Shown here one piece after another: positions 35,089-43,905 of a stretch of DNA of 64,000 bases (positions are counted from its first letter, which is position 1; each line of letters starts with the position of its first letter). The notes beneath the pieces were generated by a model, which saw only the letters and a list, made by a program, of their open reading frames with translations, did not search any database and was not told where the DNA came from. The translations under genes were made by a program, and so were the position numbers. Source of the stretch: Bacillus swezeyi (lineage in GTDB: Bacteria > Bacillota > Bacilli > Bacillales > Bacillaceae); NCBI RefSeq assembly GCF_001969815.1, contig NZ_MRBK01000001.1, forward strand, positions 310,001-374,000. Direction: 5' to 3'.

Positions 35089-35830
35089 AAACCGGATTGA
35101 GGATCCGGTTTAAAAACTGTTTAGTGCGCTCCTCTTTTGGCGCGGAAAAGATTTGATCGGGCGGACCCTGTTCGACGATGACGCCGCCGTCGATCAAAAC
35201 GACTTCATCAGCGACATCCTGCGCAAATTTGACCTCATGTGTGACGACGACCATCGTCCATCCCTCATTTGCAAGGTCTTTCATGACCTTCAGCACTTCA
35301 CCGACCAGTTCGGGATCAAGAGCTGATGTTGGCTCGTCAAAAAGCATCAGCTCAGGCTTGATCGCCAGCGCCCGGGCAATGCCGACGCGCTGCTGCTGTC
35401 CGCCTGACAGCTGAAACGGATAAAGATCCATTTTCTCCTCAAGTCCGACTTTTTTCAGCAGCTGGACGGCTTCTTTTTTGACTTCCTCTTTATTGCGCTT
35501 TTGCACCTTCACAGGACCTTCCATCACATTTTGAAGCACAGTGCGGTGCGGAAACAGGTGATAGGCCTGGAACACCATTCCCGATTTTCTCCGCAGGCGA
35601 AGCAGATCAGCAGGTTTATGTTTCTTTGAAAAATCGATCGTAAAATCGTCAAAAGAAAGAATGCCGCGGTTTGGTATTTCAAGTGCATTCAGACAGCGAA
35701 GCAGCGTTGTTTTTCCAGAACCGGAAGGCCCCAAAATGGCGATCACTTTTCCTTTTTCGATGTTTAAATCTATTTTTTTTAAGATTTCGTTTTCGCCAAA
35801 GGATTTGTTCAGCCCTTTTATCGAAAGCAT
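35087..35830 (-). CDS. tcyC: L-cystine ABC transporter ATP-binding protein TcyC
   Basis: 247 residues, exactly the length of B. subtilis TcyC and nearly the same sequence as I recall it. Walker A GPSGSGKT (34-41), signature LSGGQQQR, Walker [14 protein letters not shown]-loop VVTHE. Polar amino acid subclass of ABC ATPases. It is the last gene of tcyA-tcyB-tcyC, 14 bp after tcyB, and ends inside the shared terminator. It powers cystine (and probably related sulfur amino acid) import at the cytoplasmic face of the membrane. Confidence 0.95.
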   Translation of the reverse strand: MLSIKGLNKSFGENEILKKIDLNIEKGKVIAILGPSGSGKTTLLRCLNALEIPNRGILSFDDFTIDFSKKHKPADLLRLRRKSGMVFQAYHLFPHRTVLQNVMEGPVKVQKRNKEEVKKEAVQLLKKVGLEEKMDLYPFQLSGGQQQRVGIARALAIKPELMLFDEPTSALDPELVGEVLKVMKDLANEGWTMVVVTHEVKFAQDVADEVVLIDGGVIVEQGPPDQIFSAPKEERTKQFLNRILNPV

Positions 35831-35844
35831 AGTCTTATCCCTCC

Positions 35845-36549
35845 TTATTTGGCCACATACCGGTCTAATCGCCGTTCAATCTGCTGCTGAACGATCGCAA
35901 GAACAAAACAGATGATCCAATAGATGAATGCGGCTTCCATATATATGATTAAAATTTGGTCAAGGTTGCTGGCGCCGATTTCCTGGGCTTTACGGAATAA
36001 TTCAGCAACTAAAATCTGTGACGCGAGAGATGTGTCCTTAACTAAGCTGATAAATGTATTGGATAATGGCGGAATCGAAACGCGCACAGCCTGCGGCAGA
36101 ATGACTCTGGAAAGCGCCGTTTTTTGGGTCATTCCGATCGAATAAGCCGCTTCCCATTGTCCTTTTGGAACCGAAAGGATGGAAGCGCGGATAATTTCTG
36201 ATGCATAGGCGCCGACATTTAATGAAAAAGCGATGACAGCGCTTGGAAATGGATCAAGCGTGACTTGGAACGCCGGAAACAAGTAAAAAATGATAAACAG
36301 CTGAACGAGCAGAGGCGTTCCGCGGATCGCCGAGACATAAATGCCGAAAATCGCTTTTAAAATACGCGATTTGGACATTCTTGCAAGCGCCGTAATCAGT
36401 GCAATGATCATTCCGAAAATAAAAGAGAGAATGGCAAGGGGAATCGAATAATAGATTCCCCTTAGAAAAATCGGCCAAAACGACTCCCGCACAAGATCCC
36501 ACGGGATGGCTGCACCGATGGCCGCCGCCTGTATATTATTTAGAAACAT
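35845..36549 (-). CDS. tcyB: L-cystine ABC transporter permease TcyB
   Basis: 234 residues from the ATG at 36549, matching B. subtilis TcyB (234, also beginning MFLNN). An in-frame TTG 9 bp upstream is possible but less likely. Several hydrophobic helices and the cytoplasmic coupling loop [14 protein letters not shown] typical of His/Glu/polar amino acid permeases. Overlaps the tcyA stop by 14 bp, implying translational coupling. Forms the membrane channel with TcyC. Confidence 0.94.
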   Translation of the reverse strand: MFLNNIQAAAIGAAIPWDLVRESFWPIFLRGIYYSIPLAILSFIFGMIIALITALARMSKSRILKAIFGIYVSAIRGTPLLVQLFIIFYLFPAFQVTLDPFPSAVIAFSLNVGAYASEIIRASILSVPKGQWEAAYSIGMTQKTALSRVILPQAVRVSIPPLSNTFISLVKDTSLASQILVAELFRKAQEIGASNLDQILIIYMEAAFIYWIICFVLAIVQQQIERRLDRYVAK

Positions 36550-37345
36550 CTTCACCAAACCATTTCTTCGCTATGTTAGCCAGTGTGCCATCCTCTTTCA
36601 TGTCTTTCAGCGCGGAGTTGACTTGCTCAACCAGTTCACCGCTTCCTTTGCGGAAAGTGAAATGTGTCGTTTGAGGTTCGCCTGTTTCAAAACCGATTTT
36701 CAGGTTTTTGCTGTCTGATGATTTCAAGTAGTTCAATACGGCGAGCTTATCATTATAGGTAAGATCAACACGGCCCTGCTGAATAAGCTGGAATGACTGA
36801 GCCATCCCTTCAACACCTTCGATTTTGGCCCCGGCGTTTTTCGCCAGATCGTTATAGTTGCTTGTCAATGACTGTGCAGCCGTTTTTCCTTTGACATCCT
36901 CTTCAGATTGAATGTCGTTATTGTCCGCTTTTATGACAACGACTGCTTGGGAAGTTGTATATGAATCGGAAAAATCGTACTTGTCTTCACGGTCTTTCTT
37001 TCCGACCTGATTGGCCACAACGTCAAAACGCTTTGAGTTGAGACCGGCAAACATGCTGTCCCATTGCGTTTCTTTAAAGTCAACTTTTAGGTTGAGTCGC
37101 TTCCCGACTTCCTTCATGACTTCGACGTCATATCCTGTTAATTTGTCCGTTTTTTTATCATGAAAGGTAAAAGGCTCGTATGTCCCTTCTGTTCCGACGG
37201 TCAGTACCCCTTTATCTTTAATTGAAGACCAAAGATCCTTTTCGCCGCCCGTGTTTTGATCCTGGGAATTGTCGCCCGATGCTCCGCAAGCGGCTGTCAC
37301 GGCAATCAATAGTGTCATGAGTACAGCGAATATTGCTCTTTTCAT
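36536..37345 (-). CDS. tcyA: L-cystine-binding lipoprotein TcyA
   Basis: 269 residues. An N-terminal signal of the lipoprotein type with lipobox TAAC (Cys20), a Ser/Asp/Gln-rich linker, then a type 2 periplasmic-binding fold beginning GVLTVGTEGTYEPF. It is anchored outside the membrane and delivers cystine to TcyB/TcyC. RBS-like GTGGGGAA lies 6-7 nt before the ATG. A sigma-A-like promoter lies about 70 nt upstream, between this gene and rocR. Confidence 0.95.
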   Translation of the reverse strand: MKRAIFAVLMTLLIAVTAACGASGDNSQDQNTGGEKDLWSSIKDKGVLTVGTEGTYEPFTFHDKKTDKLTGYDVEVMKEVGKRLNLKVDFKETQWDSMFAGLNSKRFDVVANQVGKKDREDKYDFSDSYTTSQAVVVIKADNNDIQSEEDVKGKTAAQSLTSNYNDLAKNAGAKIEGVEGMAQSFQLIQQGRVDLTYNDKLAVLNYLKSSDSKNLKIGFETGEPQTTHFTFRKGSGELVEQVNSALKDMKEDGTLANIAKKWFGEDVSK

Positions 37346-37412
37346 TTTTATTCCCCACTTTTCTGATTGGATTTAGTTGATATGATTTTACTTAAGGGCC
37401 TTCCAAAAGTAA

Positions 37413-37440
37413 AGCATAAACCTTTTTTAGTATGAGTCAA
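37413..37440 (-). promoter_or_regulatory. Predicted sigma-A promoter of tcyABC
   Basis: Minus strand TTGACT (37435-37440), 16-bp spacer, TATGCT (37413-37418). Suitable distance to the tcyA start. No terminator is seen after rocR, so read-through from rocR is also possible. Confidence 0.5.
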
Positions 37441-37467
37441 GAAATTCGTTTTTAGTGATGAAGAAGG

Positions 37468-38883
37468 TCATTCATGTTCATGATCAAGACGGATATTCCA
37501 TTTTTTGATTCGGTATTGAAGGCTCTGCCTGCTGATCCCCAAGAGCCTCGCCGCCTGTGAGACATTGTCATTGCATTTTTTGAGGGTTTTTTGAATATAA
37601 TATTTTTCAGCATTCTCGATTTGCTCCTTTAAGGGCGTGGCTGAGGCGGAAGGGAGCGGGGCAAACAGATCATAACCAGGCGGCGCCGGCAGCTGCTCTT
37701 TTGCCGCGGTTTTCGCTCTGTATTGCAAAGGAAGATGCATCAGATCCATTTTTTCTTCATATGACATCAAATTCATTGCGCCTTCGATCAAATGCTCAAG
37801 CTCCCTGACGTTTCCCGGCCAATCATATGAAAGAAGGAATCGGCGGACTTCATCTTCAAAACCGTTGACCTCCATTTGGAACATAGCGTTGTATTTGTCG
37901 ATAAAATGCTTTGCAAGCGGCATGATATCTTCTTTTCGTTCTTTTAATGGAGGAATGAACAAGGTGACAACGCTCAGCCTGTAGTACAGATCTTTCCGAA
38001 GGCGCTGGGCGCTGACGGCATCGACAGGGTCTTCGTTCATCGTTGCGATGATTCTGACATCGATGGGAGTGTCCTTTGAAGCGCCGATCCGCCTGATCGT
38101 TTTTTCTTGAATAGCGCGCAGCAGTTTTGCCTGTAAACTGAAGTCCAACGAATTGATTTCATCAAGGAGCAGTGTACCGCCGTCAGCTTGTTCAAACAGG
38201 CCGGGACGGTCTACGGCTCCCGTGAACGCACCTTTTACCGTACCGAATAAAAGACCTTCGATCAGACTTTCAGGGAGGGCTGCGCAGTTTTGTGAAATGA
38301 ATGGGCCCGTTGAGCGTTGGCTTCCGTTATGTATGCTTTGGGCAAACAGCTCTTTTCCGGTTCCGGTGTCTCCTACAATCAGAATGGAAGAAGAGGTTCG
38401 GGTCGCCCGTTTTGCATGTTCAGAGACTTCTTTGATTGCCGGGCTGGCGCCGATCAGGCTGTCAAACGTATATTTTGTGTTTTCGGTTTTATTCATATTT
38501 TCTCTGATCAGCCGTTCAAGTTTTGTGACATCTTTGGCAATCTCGACTGCTCCTTTTATATTCCCATGTTCCATAATGGGAAATGTATGATTGACGGTCG
38601 TAATTTCCTGGCCTTTGTTATTAAAGTAAGTCTGCTTGACGTTTTTGTTTGTTTTTCCGTACTGGAGCGCCTGGACGAGTGTGCTGTCATGCTGGTTGGC
38701 AAACGTAAAAACATCCAGCAGATTTTTGCCGAGCACATCCTGGACATCCATCCCCTCAATCTGACTCATTTTTTTGTTATATACGGCAGATGTGCCGTTT
38801 TCGTCGACGACATGCAGGCCGACATCAATTTCATCAATGATCCTTTGAAAAATAAGCTGCAATAATTGATTGTTTGTAAGCAC
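37468..38883 (-). CDS. rocR: Sigma-54-dependent activator RocR of arginine/ornithine catabolism
   Basis: 471 residues from a GTG at 38883, preceded by AAAGGGGG at good spacing; the open frame continues upstream but that part is not conserved (B. subtilis RocR is 461 residues). Order: PAS-like sensory region (about 1-120, DEIDVGLHVVDENG), AAA+ core with Walker A GDTGTGKE (about 172) and the sigma-54 contact loop GAFTGA (about 212-217), and a Fis-type helix-turn-helix at the end (QAARLLGISRQSLQYR). It activates roc operons with SigL in response to ornithine/citrulline, from the palindromes in the divergent rocR-rocD gap. It is immediately divergent from rocD, which has a canonical -24/-12 promoter. 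Confidence 0.96.
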   Translation of the reverse strand: MLTNNQLLQLIFQRIIDEIDVGLHVVDENGTSAVYNKKMSQIEGMDVQDVLGKNLLDVFTFANQHDSTLVQALQYGKTNKNVKQTYFNNKGQEITTVNHTFPIMEHGNIKGAVEIAKDVTKLERLIRENMNKTENTKYTFDSLIGASPAIKEVSEHAKRATRTSSSILIVGDTGTGKELFAQSIHNGSQRSTGPFISQNCAALPESLIEGLLFGTVKGAFTGAVDRPGLFEQADGGTLLLDEINSLDFSLQAKLLRAIQEKTIRRIGASKDTPIDVRIIATMNEDPVDAVSAQRLRKDLYYRLSVVTLFIPPLKERKEDIMPLAKHFIDKYNAMFQMEVNGFEDEVRRFLLSYDWPGNVRELEHLIEGAMNLMSYEEKMDLMHLPLQYRAKTAAKEQLPAPPGYDLFAPLPSASATPLKEQIENAEKYYIQKTLKKCNDNVSQAARLLGISRQSLQYRIKKWNIRLDHEHE

Positions 38884-38912
38884 GTGACATCCCCCTTTGT
38901 CTATCTGTTTAC

Positions 38913-38942
38913 ATTTTAATCGAAGATCCATGACGGGTGCAA
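38913..38942 (-). promoter_or_regulatory. Predicted sigma-A promoter of rocR
   Basis: Minus strand TTGCAC (38937-38942), 18-bp spacer, TAAAAT (38913-38918). The -35 box overlaps the first upstream palindrome (38938-38966), which would let bound RocR repress its own gene. Confidence 0.45.
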
Positions 38943-38997
38943 AAAAATATGCATTCATTTTTTGCATGTTTGAAGAAAAAGTGCAAAAATTTTTGCG
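38938..38997. promoter_or_regulatory. Two RocR upstream activating palindromes
   Basis: First palindrome TGCAAAAAA (38938-38946) / TTTTTTGCA (38958-38966); second TGCAAAAATTTTTGCG (38982-38997). They lie 45-100 bp upstream of the rocD sigma-54 promoter, where enhancer-binding activators act. Assignment to RocR (and possibly AhrC) is inferred from position. Confidence 0.65.
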
Positions 38998-39038
38998 TCC
39001 TTCAGGAATAAAATTTTGAATATTTGCGGTTTTCTGTG

Positions 39039-39055
39039 TTGGCACGATACTTGCA
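39039..39055 (+). promoter_or_regulatory. Sigma-54 (SigL) promoter of rocD
   Basis: TTGGCACGATACTTGCA: the GG and GC doublets are 10 bp apart (39041-42 and 39053-54), a near-perfect -24/-12 element. It lies about 70 bp before the rocD ATG. Confidence 0.92.
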
Positions 39056-39123
39056 TATAACAAATAGCGAAACAAAATACGACATCTGGCATGTATGTCC
39101 AAAAACAAGAAGGAGGAATCCGA

Positions 39124-40326
39124 ATGACGGTTTTATCAAAATCCGAGAAAATTATGAATCAAACCGCACATTATGGGGCGAATAACTATCACCCTCTGCC
39201 GATCGTGATTTCTGAAGCGGAAGGCGCATGGGTAAGAGATCCTGAGGGCAATCGATATATGGATATGCTGAGCGCTTATTCCGCAGTGAATCAAGGGCAC
39301 AGGCACCCGAAAATCATTCAGGCGCTGAAAGACCAGGCCGATAAAATCACCTTGACTTCAAGGGCTTTTCACAATGACCAGCTGGGTCCTTTTTATGAAA
39401 AGGTTGCATCGTTAACGGGAAAAAATATGGTGCTTCCGATGAATACCGGCGCTGAAGCGGTTGAATCAGCGATTAAAGCGGCGCGGCGCTGGGCCTATGA
39501 TGTAAAAGGCGTCTCAGACAACCAGGCGGAAATCATCGCATGTAAAGGTAATTTTCACGGCCGGACGATGCTGGCCGTATCCCTTTCTTCAGAAGAAGAG
39601 TATAAGCGCGGCTTCGGACCGATGCTTCCCGGCATCAAGCTGATTTCTTATGGGGATTTGGAAGCGCTGAAAAAAGCGATCACGCCGAACACAGCTGCTT
39701 TCTTGTTCGAGCCGATTCAAGGCGAAGCGGGCATCGTCATTCCGCCGGAAGGCTTTTTAAAGCAGGCGGCTGAAATCTGCAGAGAAAACAACGTCCTGTT
39801 TATCGCCGACGAAATACAGTCAGGACTTGCGCGCACAGGCAAGATGTTTGCTTGCGATTGGGAGGAAGTTGTTCCCGACATGTACATTTTAGGAAAAGCG
39901 CTTGGAGGCGGTGTGTTCCCGATATCATGCATCGCGGCAAACCCGGATGTGCTGGGTGTATTTAATCCGGGTTCACACGGATCGACCTTCGGCGGAAACC
40001 CGCTTGCCTGCGCCGTATCTATCGCCGCACTGGAAGTGTTGGAAGATGAACATCTTGCAGAACATTCTTTAGAGCTTGGGGAATACTTTAAAGAAAAGCT
40101 TTCAGAAATCGACAACCCTAAAATGAAAGAAGTCCGCGGAAGAGGCCTGTTCATCGGGGTTGAACTAACTGAGGCGGCGCGTCCGTATTGCGAACGTTTA
40201 AAAGAAGAAGGGCTGCTCTGCAAAGAAACGCATGAGACGGTGATTCGCTTCGCTCCTCCTCTGGTCATTTCAAAAGAGGATCTCGATTGGGCCATTGAAA
40301 AGATTACCCGAGTTTTGTCGAAGTAA
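39124..40326 (+). CDS. rocD: Ornithine aminotransferase RocD
   Basis: 400 residues from the ATG at 39124, behind GAAGGAGG; B. subtilis RocD is 401. Class III PLP aminotransferase: PLP lysine in LGKALGGG (Lys258), [11 protein letters not shown], and ADEIQSG carrying the cofactor aspartate. It converts ornithine plus 2-oxoglutarate to glutamate semialdehyde and glutamate in the Roc arginine route. First gene after the SigL promoter; followed by a strong hairpin before rocE. Confidence 0.96.
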   Translation: MTVLSKSEKIMNQTAHYGANNYHPLPIVISEAEGAWVRDPEGNRYMDMLSAYSAVNQGHRHPKIIQALKDQADKITLTSRAFHNDQLGPFYEKVASLTGKNMVLPMNTGAEAVESAIKAARRWAYDVKGVSDNQAEIIACKGNFHGRTMLAVSLSSEEEYKRGFGPMLPGIKLISYGDLEALKKAITPNTAAFLFEPIQGEAGIVIPPEGFLKQAAEICRENNVLFIADEIQSGLARTGKMFACDWEEVVPDMYILGKALGGGVFPISCIAANPDVLGVFNPGSHGSTFGGNPLACAVSIAALEVLEDEHLAEHSLELGEYFKEKLSEIDNPKMKEVRGRGLFIGVELTEAARPYCERLKEEGLLCKETHETVIRFAPPLVISKEDLDWAIEKITRVLSK

Positions 40327-40335
40327 CCTGAGAAC

Positions 40336-40370
40336 GGCTGAACAATAAAGGGGTTGTTCAGCCTGTTTTT
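40336..40370 (+). terminator. Intrinsic terminator between rocD and rocE
   Basis: Perfect 10-bp stem GGCTGAACAA (40336-40345) / TTGTTCAGCC (40354-40363), 8-nt loop, then TGTTTTTTT. It would strongly reduce read-through into rocE. Confidence 0.85.
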
Positions 40371-40499
40371 TTCGCGTGTATGCGAAGTTTGTCGTAAATT
40401 GAAATATAAGGAAATTATTCAGAAGATTTAAAAAATAGGTATTTCGAATGAAGGGGATCTGGAAAACAGGGAGAAATCTAGCGGAAGGGGTGTAGCGGT

Positions 40500-41945
40500 A
40501 TGAATCACGAAAACAGAGAACAATATACATTGAAAAGAACAATGACATCACGGCATTTATTTATGATCTCGCTTGGAGGCGTCATTGGGACGGGCTTTTT
40601 CTTGGGAACAGGCTATACAATTAATGAAGCGGGGCCGATCGGGGCGATTCTTTCCTATTTAGCGGGCGGAATGATCATGTATTTTACAATGCTGTGCCTT
40701 GGCGAGCTTGCGGTGGCAATGCCTGTTTCAGGCTCTTTTCAGACATACGCGACAAAATTTATCGGTCCTGCCACAGGCTTTGCCGTCGGATGGATCTACT
40801 GGCTTGGCTGGTCGGTTACGGTCGCATTGGAGTTTCTATCGGCTGGGCAGCTGATGAAAAGGTGGTTTCCGGATGTCGGCGTCTGGATATGGTGTTTGAT
40901 TTTCGGAGTGCTGCTTTTTTCGCTCAATGCCCTCTCTGCAAAGGCCTTCGGGGAATCGGAATTTTGGCTGTCCGGGATTAAGATCATTGTCATCCTTCTT
41001 TTCATTATTCTCGGAGGCGGTGCGATGTTTGGCCTGATCGACATGGAAGGCGGACAGGCTGCACCGTTCTTCTCCAATCTGATTGGGGACGGTATTTTTC
41101 CAAACGGCTTCGGAGCCATCTTTATTACGATGATCACCGTCAACTTTGCCTTTCAGGGAACAGAGCTGATCGGGATAGCGGCGGGAGAAAGCGAGAATCC
41201 GGAAAAAACGGTGCCGCGCTCCATCAAACAAACGGTATGGCGGACATTGGTGTTTTTCGGCCTGTCTGTATTTGTGCTGGCGGGATTGATCCCCTGGGAA
41301 AAAGCAGGGGTTGTTGAAAGTCCCTTCGTTGTCGTATTCGAACAGATTGGCATTCCATACGCCGCAGATTTGATGAACTTTGTCATTTTAATCGCTTTAT
41401 TGTCGGTGGCGAACTCGGGTTTGTACGCATCGACGAGGATGCTATATTCCTTGGCGAATGAAGGGATGGCCGCTTCAGCTCTAAGAAAGGTCAACAAAAG
41501 AGGCATCCCGATGAATGCGCTTTGGATCACCCTCGGCTTTGCGGGCTTGTCTCTCATATCAAGCGTAGTCGCCGCAGAAACGCTGTACATCTGGCTTCTG
41601 TCGCTTGCCGGATTGAGCGCGCAAATCGGCTGGATCACGATTACGGTATCACAGCTGTTGTTCCGCAGACAATATGTAAAAGAAGGCGGAAAAGTTGAGG
41701 ATTTGAAATTTAAAACCCCTTTATATCCTTTTTTACCGCTGGCGGGTTTTATTTTAAACAGCGTCGTCCTTGTGAGCCTTGCCTTTGATTCAGAGCAGCG
41801 GATGGCTTTGTATTGCGGGATTTTGTTCATGTCGGCCTGCTACTGTGTATATCACCTTTTTGTGAAAAAACGCCAGGCTGCTGAACATCAGGAAGAAATG
41901 ATCTATCAAACTAAAACGAATGATGAGGTGGCTGTTGATGAATAA
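40500..41945 (+). CDS. rocE: Arginine/ornithine permease RocE
   Basis: 481 residues, APC-family permease with 12 predicted hydrophobic helices; the N-terminal part has the substrate-binding helix ISLGGVIGTGFFLGTG, and NFAFQGTELIGIAAGES is typical of basic amino acid permeases. Closely colinear with B. subtilis RocE (467). RBS GAAGGGGTG before the ATG. It imports arginine and ornithine to feed RocF and RocD. The gene overlaps rocF by 8 bp, so the two are translationally coupled, but a terminator separates it from rocD. I do not see a second -24/-12 promoter in the 130 bp between that terminator and rocE. Confidence 0.95.
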   Translation: MNHENREQYTLKRTMTSRHLFMISLGGVIGTGFFLGTGYTINEAGPIGAILSYLAGGMIMYFTMLCLGELAVAMPVSGSFQTYATKFIGPATGFAVGWIYWLGWSVTVALEFLSAGQLMKRWFPDVGVWIWCLIFGVLLFSLNALSAKAFGESEFWLSGIKIIVILLFIILGGGAMFGLIDMEGGQAAPFFSNLIGDGIFPNGFGAIFITMITVNFAFQGTELIGIAAGESENPEKTVPRSIKQTVWRTLVFFGLSVFVLAGLIPWEKAGVVESPFVVVFEQIGIPYAADLMNFVILIALLSVANSGLYASTRMLYSLANEGMAASALRKVNKRGIPMNALWITLGFAGLSLISSVVAAETLYIWLLSLAGLSAQIGWITITVSQLLFRRQYVKEGGKVEDLKFKTPLYPFLPLAGFILNSVVLVSLAFDSEQRMALYCGILFMSACYCVYHLFVKKRQAAEHQEEMIYQTKTNDEVAVDE

Positions 41946-42831
41946 ACATGTTTCACTGATTGGAATGCCGATGGATTTGGGACAGGCAAGGCGCGGAGTT
42001 GATATGGGGCCGAGCGCCATCCGCTACGCCCATATCGTGGAGCGCTTGTCTGAACTGGGATATGATGTCAAAGACCTCGGCGATGTGCCGATTAACCGCG
42101 ACCAGCCTAAAGGTGATGAAGGATTGAAAAATTTAGTCTCTGTTTTGGAAGGGAATCAAAAATTAGCCGACATTGTTGACAATGTCATCGAACATCGCCG
42201 CTTTCCCCTCGTTTTAGGCGGGGACCACAGCATTGCCATCGGGACGTTGGCGGGTGTGGCCAAACATTATCAACAGCTCGGTGTGATCTGGTATGACGCC
42301 CACGGAGATTTAAATACGCTGGAAACGTCGCCGTCAGGCAATATCCACGGCATGCCGCTGGCAGTGAGCCTCGGAGTCGGCGATGAAAAGCTTGTCAGGC
42401 TTCACGGATATGCGCCAAAAATCAAACCGGAGCACGTCGTGATCATCGGTGCGCGTTCTCTTGATGAAGGGGAGCGGAAATATATCCGCGAAACAGGGAT
42501 GAAAGTCTATACGATGCATGAAATTGACCGCTTAGGCATGACGAAGGTGATAGAGGACACGATCGAGTATCTGTCGGCAAACTGTGACGGAATTCATTTA
42601 AGCCTTGACCTCGACGGTCTTGACCCAAGCGATGCTCCCGGAGTCGGCACGCCTGTCGTCGGAGGCATCAGCTACAGGGAAAGCCATTTAGCGATGGAAA
42701 TGCTCTATGACGCCGACATCATTACATCGGCCGAGTTTGTCGAAGTGAATCCAATATTGGACCATAAAAATAAAACCGGTGAGGCGGCCGTCGAATTGAT
42801 CGAATCGCTGTTAGGCAAAAAGCTGCTGTAA
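41938..42831 (+). CDS. rocF: Arginase RocF
   Basis: 297 residues from the ATG at 41938 (B. subtilis 296). Binuclear manganese arginase motifs: GGDHS, WYDAHGDLN and SLDLDGLDPSDAPG. It hydrolyses arginine to ornithine and urea in the cytosol. Overlaps the rocE stop by 8 bp with GATGAGGTGG as ribosome binding site. A hairpin terminator follows. Confidence 0.96.
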   Translation: MNKHVSLIGMPMDLGQARRGVDMGPSAIRYAHIVERLSELGYDVKDLGDVPINRDQPKGDEGLKNLVSVLEGNQKLADIVDNVIEHRRFPLVLGGDHSIAIGTLAGVAKHYQQLGVIWYDAHGDLNTLETSPSGNIHGMPLAVSLGVGDEKLVRLHGYAPKIKPEHVVIIGARSLDEGERKYIRETGMKVYTMHEIDRLGMTKVIEDTIEYLSANCDGIHLSLDLDGLDPSDAPGVGTPVVGGISYRESHLAMEMLYDADIITSAEFVEVNPILDHKNKTGEAAVELIESLLGKKLL

Positions 42832-42841
42832 AGCATGCAAA

Positions 42842-42876
42842 GGGAAGGGCATCTGTGAGATGCTCTTCTCTTTTTT
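42842..42876 (+). terminator. Terminator after rocF
   Basis: Stem GAAGGGCATCT / AGATGCTCTTC with a short GTG loop (one G-U pair), followed by a run of T residues. It ends the rocEF transcript 11 bp past the stop. Confidence 0.8.
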
Positions 42877-42905
42877 GCGAGGTCTGCCCCAAATAAAAAC
42901 CGGCT

Positions 42906-43784
42906 TTAGAACAAACTCAAAAATTGTCTCACAGGTTTCGGCAAAAAGCTGTTGGCCCGCCAGACGACGGACGGCGTCAAAATAAACGGATTGTCTTTAA
43001 TCTCTAACGTCTGGACATGCCGGGCAAAATGCTCCGGAAGCATGGATAATGGCAGAATGGTCGCTCCGAATCCCGAAGTGACGAGGCTGAGCAGTGTTGT
43101 TGAATCATGGCACTCACAGACGACTGTCGGCTCTAAACCGTATGTTTGAAAGCTGTGAACGACCTCATCGTAAATCCCTTTTCCGTGGGCGGGCCTGAGC
43201 AGAATCAACGGCAGTTCGGAAATGTCTTTCATCCCGGCTTCCCCGCTGAGTCCGTATGATTGATTCCCCGGGAGAACGAGCTTGCAGGGGATGTCGGGCA
43301 AGTTTTTTGATTCAAAGTTTTTGCTGTAGAAAGGCGTAGTCGTAATTGCTGCATCAATCTGCCGGCTTTCCAGCAGTTCATTCAGCCGCACGGGCTCTCC
43401 TTCCCAAATGTTAAACATTAAGTTGGGGTACATTTCTCTGATCTGTGAGACCTTTGACAGCAAAAGGGCTGCACAGTAAATCGTTGAACCGACAGCAAGT
43501 GTCCCGTTGACTTCTTCACGCAGCTCCCGCACTTCCAAGATGGAATCCTCAAGTTTATGCAAAATGTCTTTCGCCCTTTTCAGAAAAACTTCTCCTTCAT
43601 AGGTCAGCGTCAGGTTTTTCTTTTTGTTGCGGTCAAATAAGACGACACCGAGCTCCTCTTCCATTTGCTTCAACTGTCTGCTTAACGGCGGCTGGGCGAT
43701 ATGAAGCTTCTTTGCAGCCGTTGTGATTTTTCCTTCCTGGGCAATCGTGACAAAGTATTTTAATTGGCGAATATCCATTTTCAT
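42906..43784 (-). CDS. bsdA: LysR-type activator BsdA of phenolic acid decarboxylase genes
   Basis: 292 residues from the ATG at 43784 (TAGGAG 6 nt upstream; a GTG 6 bp earlier abuts that Shine-Dalgarno sequence). N-terminal winged helix-turn-helix (KKLHIAQPPLSRQLKQME), then the effector-binding fold (LAVGSTIYCAALLL; HDSTTLLSLVTSGFGATILP). Very close to B. subtilis BsdA/YclA. It lies divergently next to bsdBCD with a palindrome between them; in B. subtilis it activates bsdBCD in response to salicylic acid. Effector here inferred. Confidence 0.93.
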   Translation of the reverse strand: MKMDIRQLKYFVTIAQEGKITTAAKKLHIAQPPLSRQLKQMEEELGVVLFDRNKKKNLTLTYEGEVFLKRAKDILHKLEDSILEVRELREEVNGTLAVGSTIYCAALLLSKVSQIREMYPNLMFNIWEGEPVRLNELLESRQIDAAITTTPFYSKNFESKNLPDIPCKLVLPGNQSYGLSGEAGMKDISELPLILLRPAHGKGIYDEVVHSFQTYGLEPTVVCECHDSTTLLSLVTSGFGATILPLSMLPEHFARHVQTLEIKDNPFILTPSVVWRANSFLPKPVRQFLSLF

Positions 43785-43800
43785 CAGCACTCCTAATGAT

Positions 43801-43815
43801 ATACCTTTTAGGTAT
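43801..43815. promoter_or_regulatory. LysR-type operator in the bsdA-bsdB gap
   Basis: ATACCTTTTAGGTAT: a perfect 5-bp inverted repeat around TTTTA that contains the T-N11-A pattern of LysR regulators. It sits 16 bp upstream of the bsdA start and about 90 bp upstream of bsdB. Confidence 0.65.
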
Positions 43816-43905
43816 TATATATAGATTTAATAGATATTTTCAATATGGTAAATAGAGGAGTATCATTTTATTTGAAGGCATCACAGGACAGAAAGGAGGA
43901 CGCAT

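Noticed and set aside
38884-39108. In-frame upstream extension of rocR
   Set aside because: It would run through the rocD sigma-54 promoter and enhancer palindromes; the GTG at 38883 has a strong ribosome binding site and matches the usual length.
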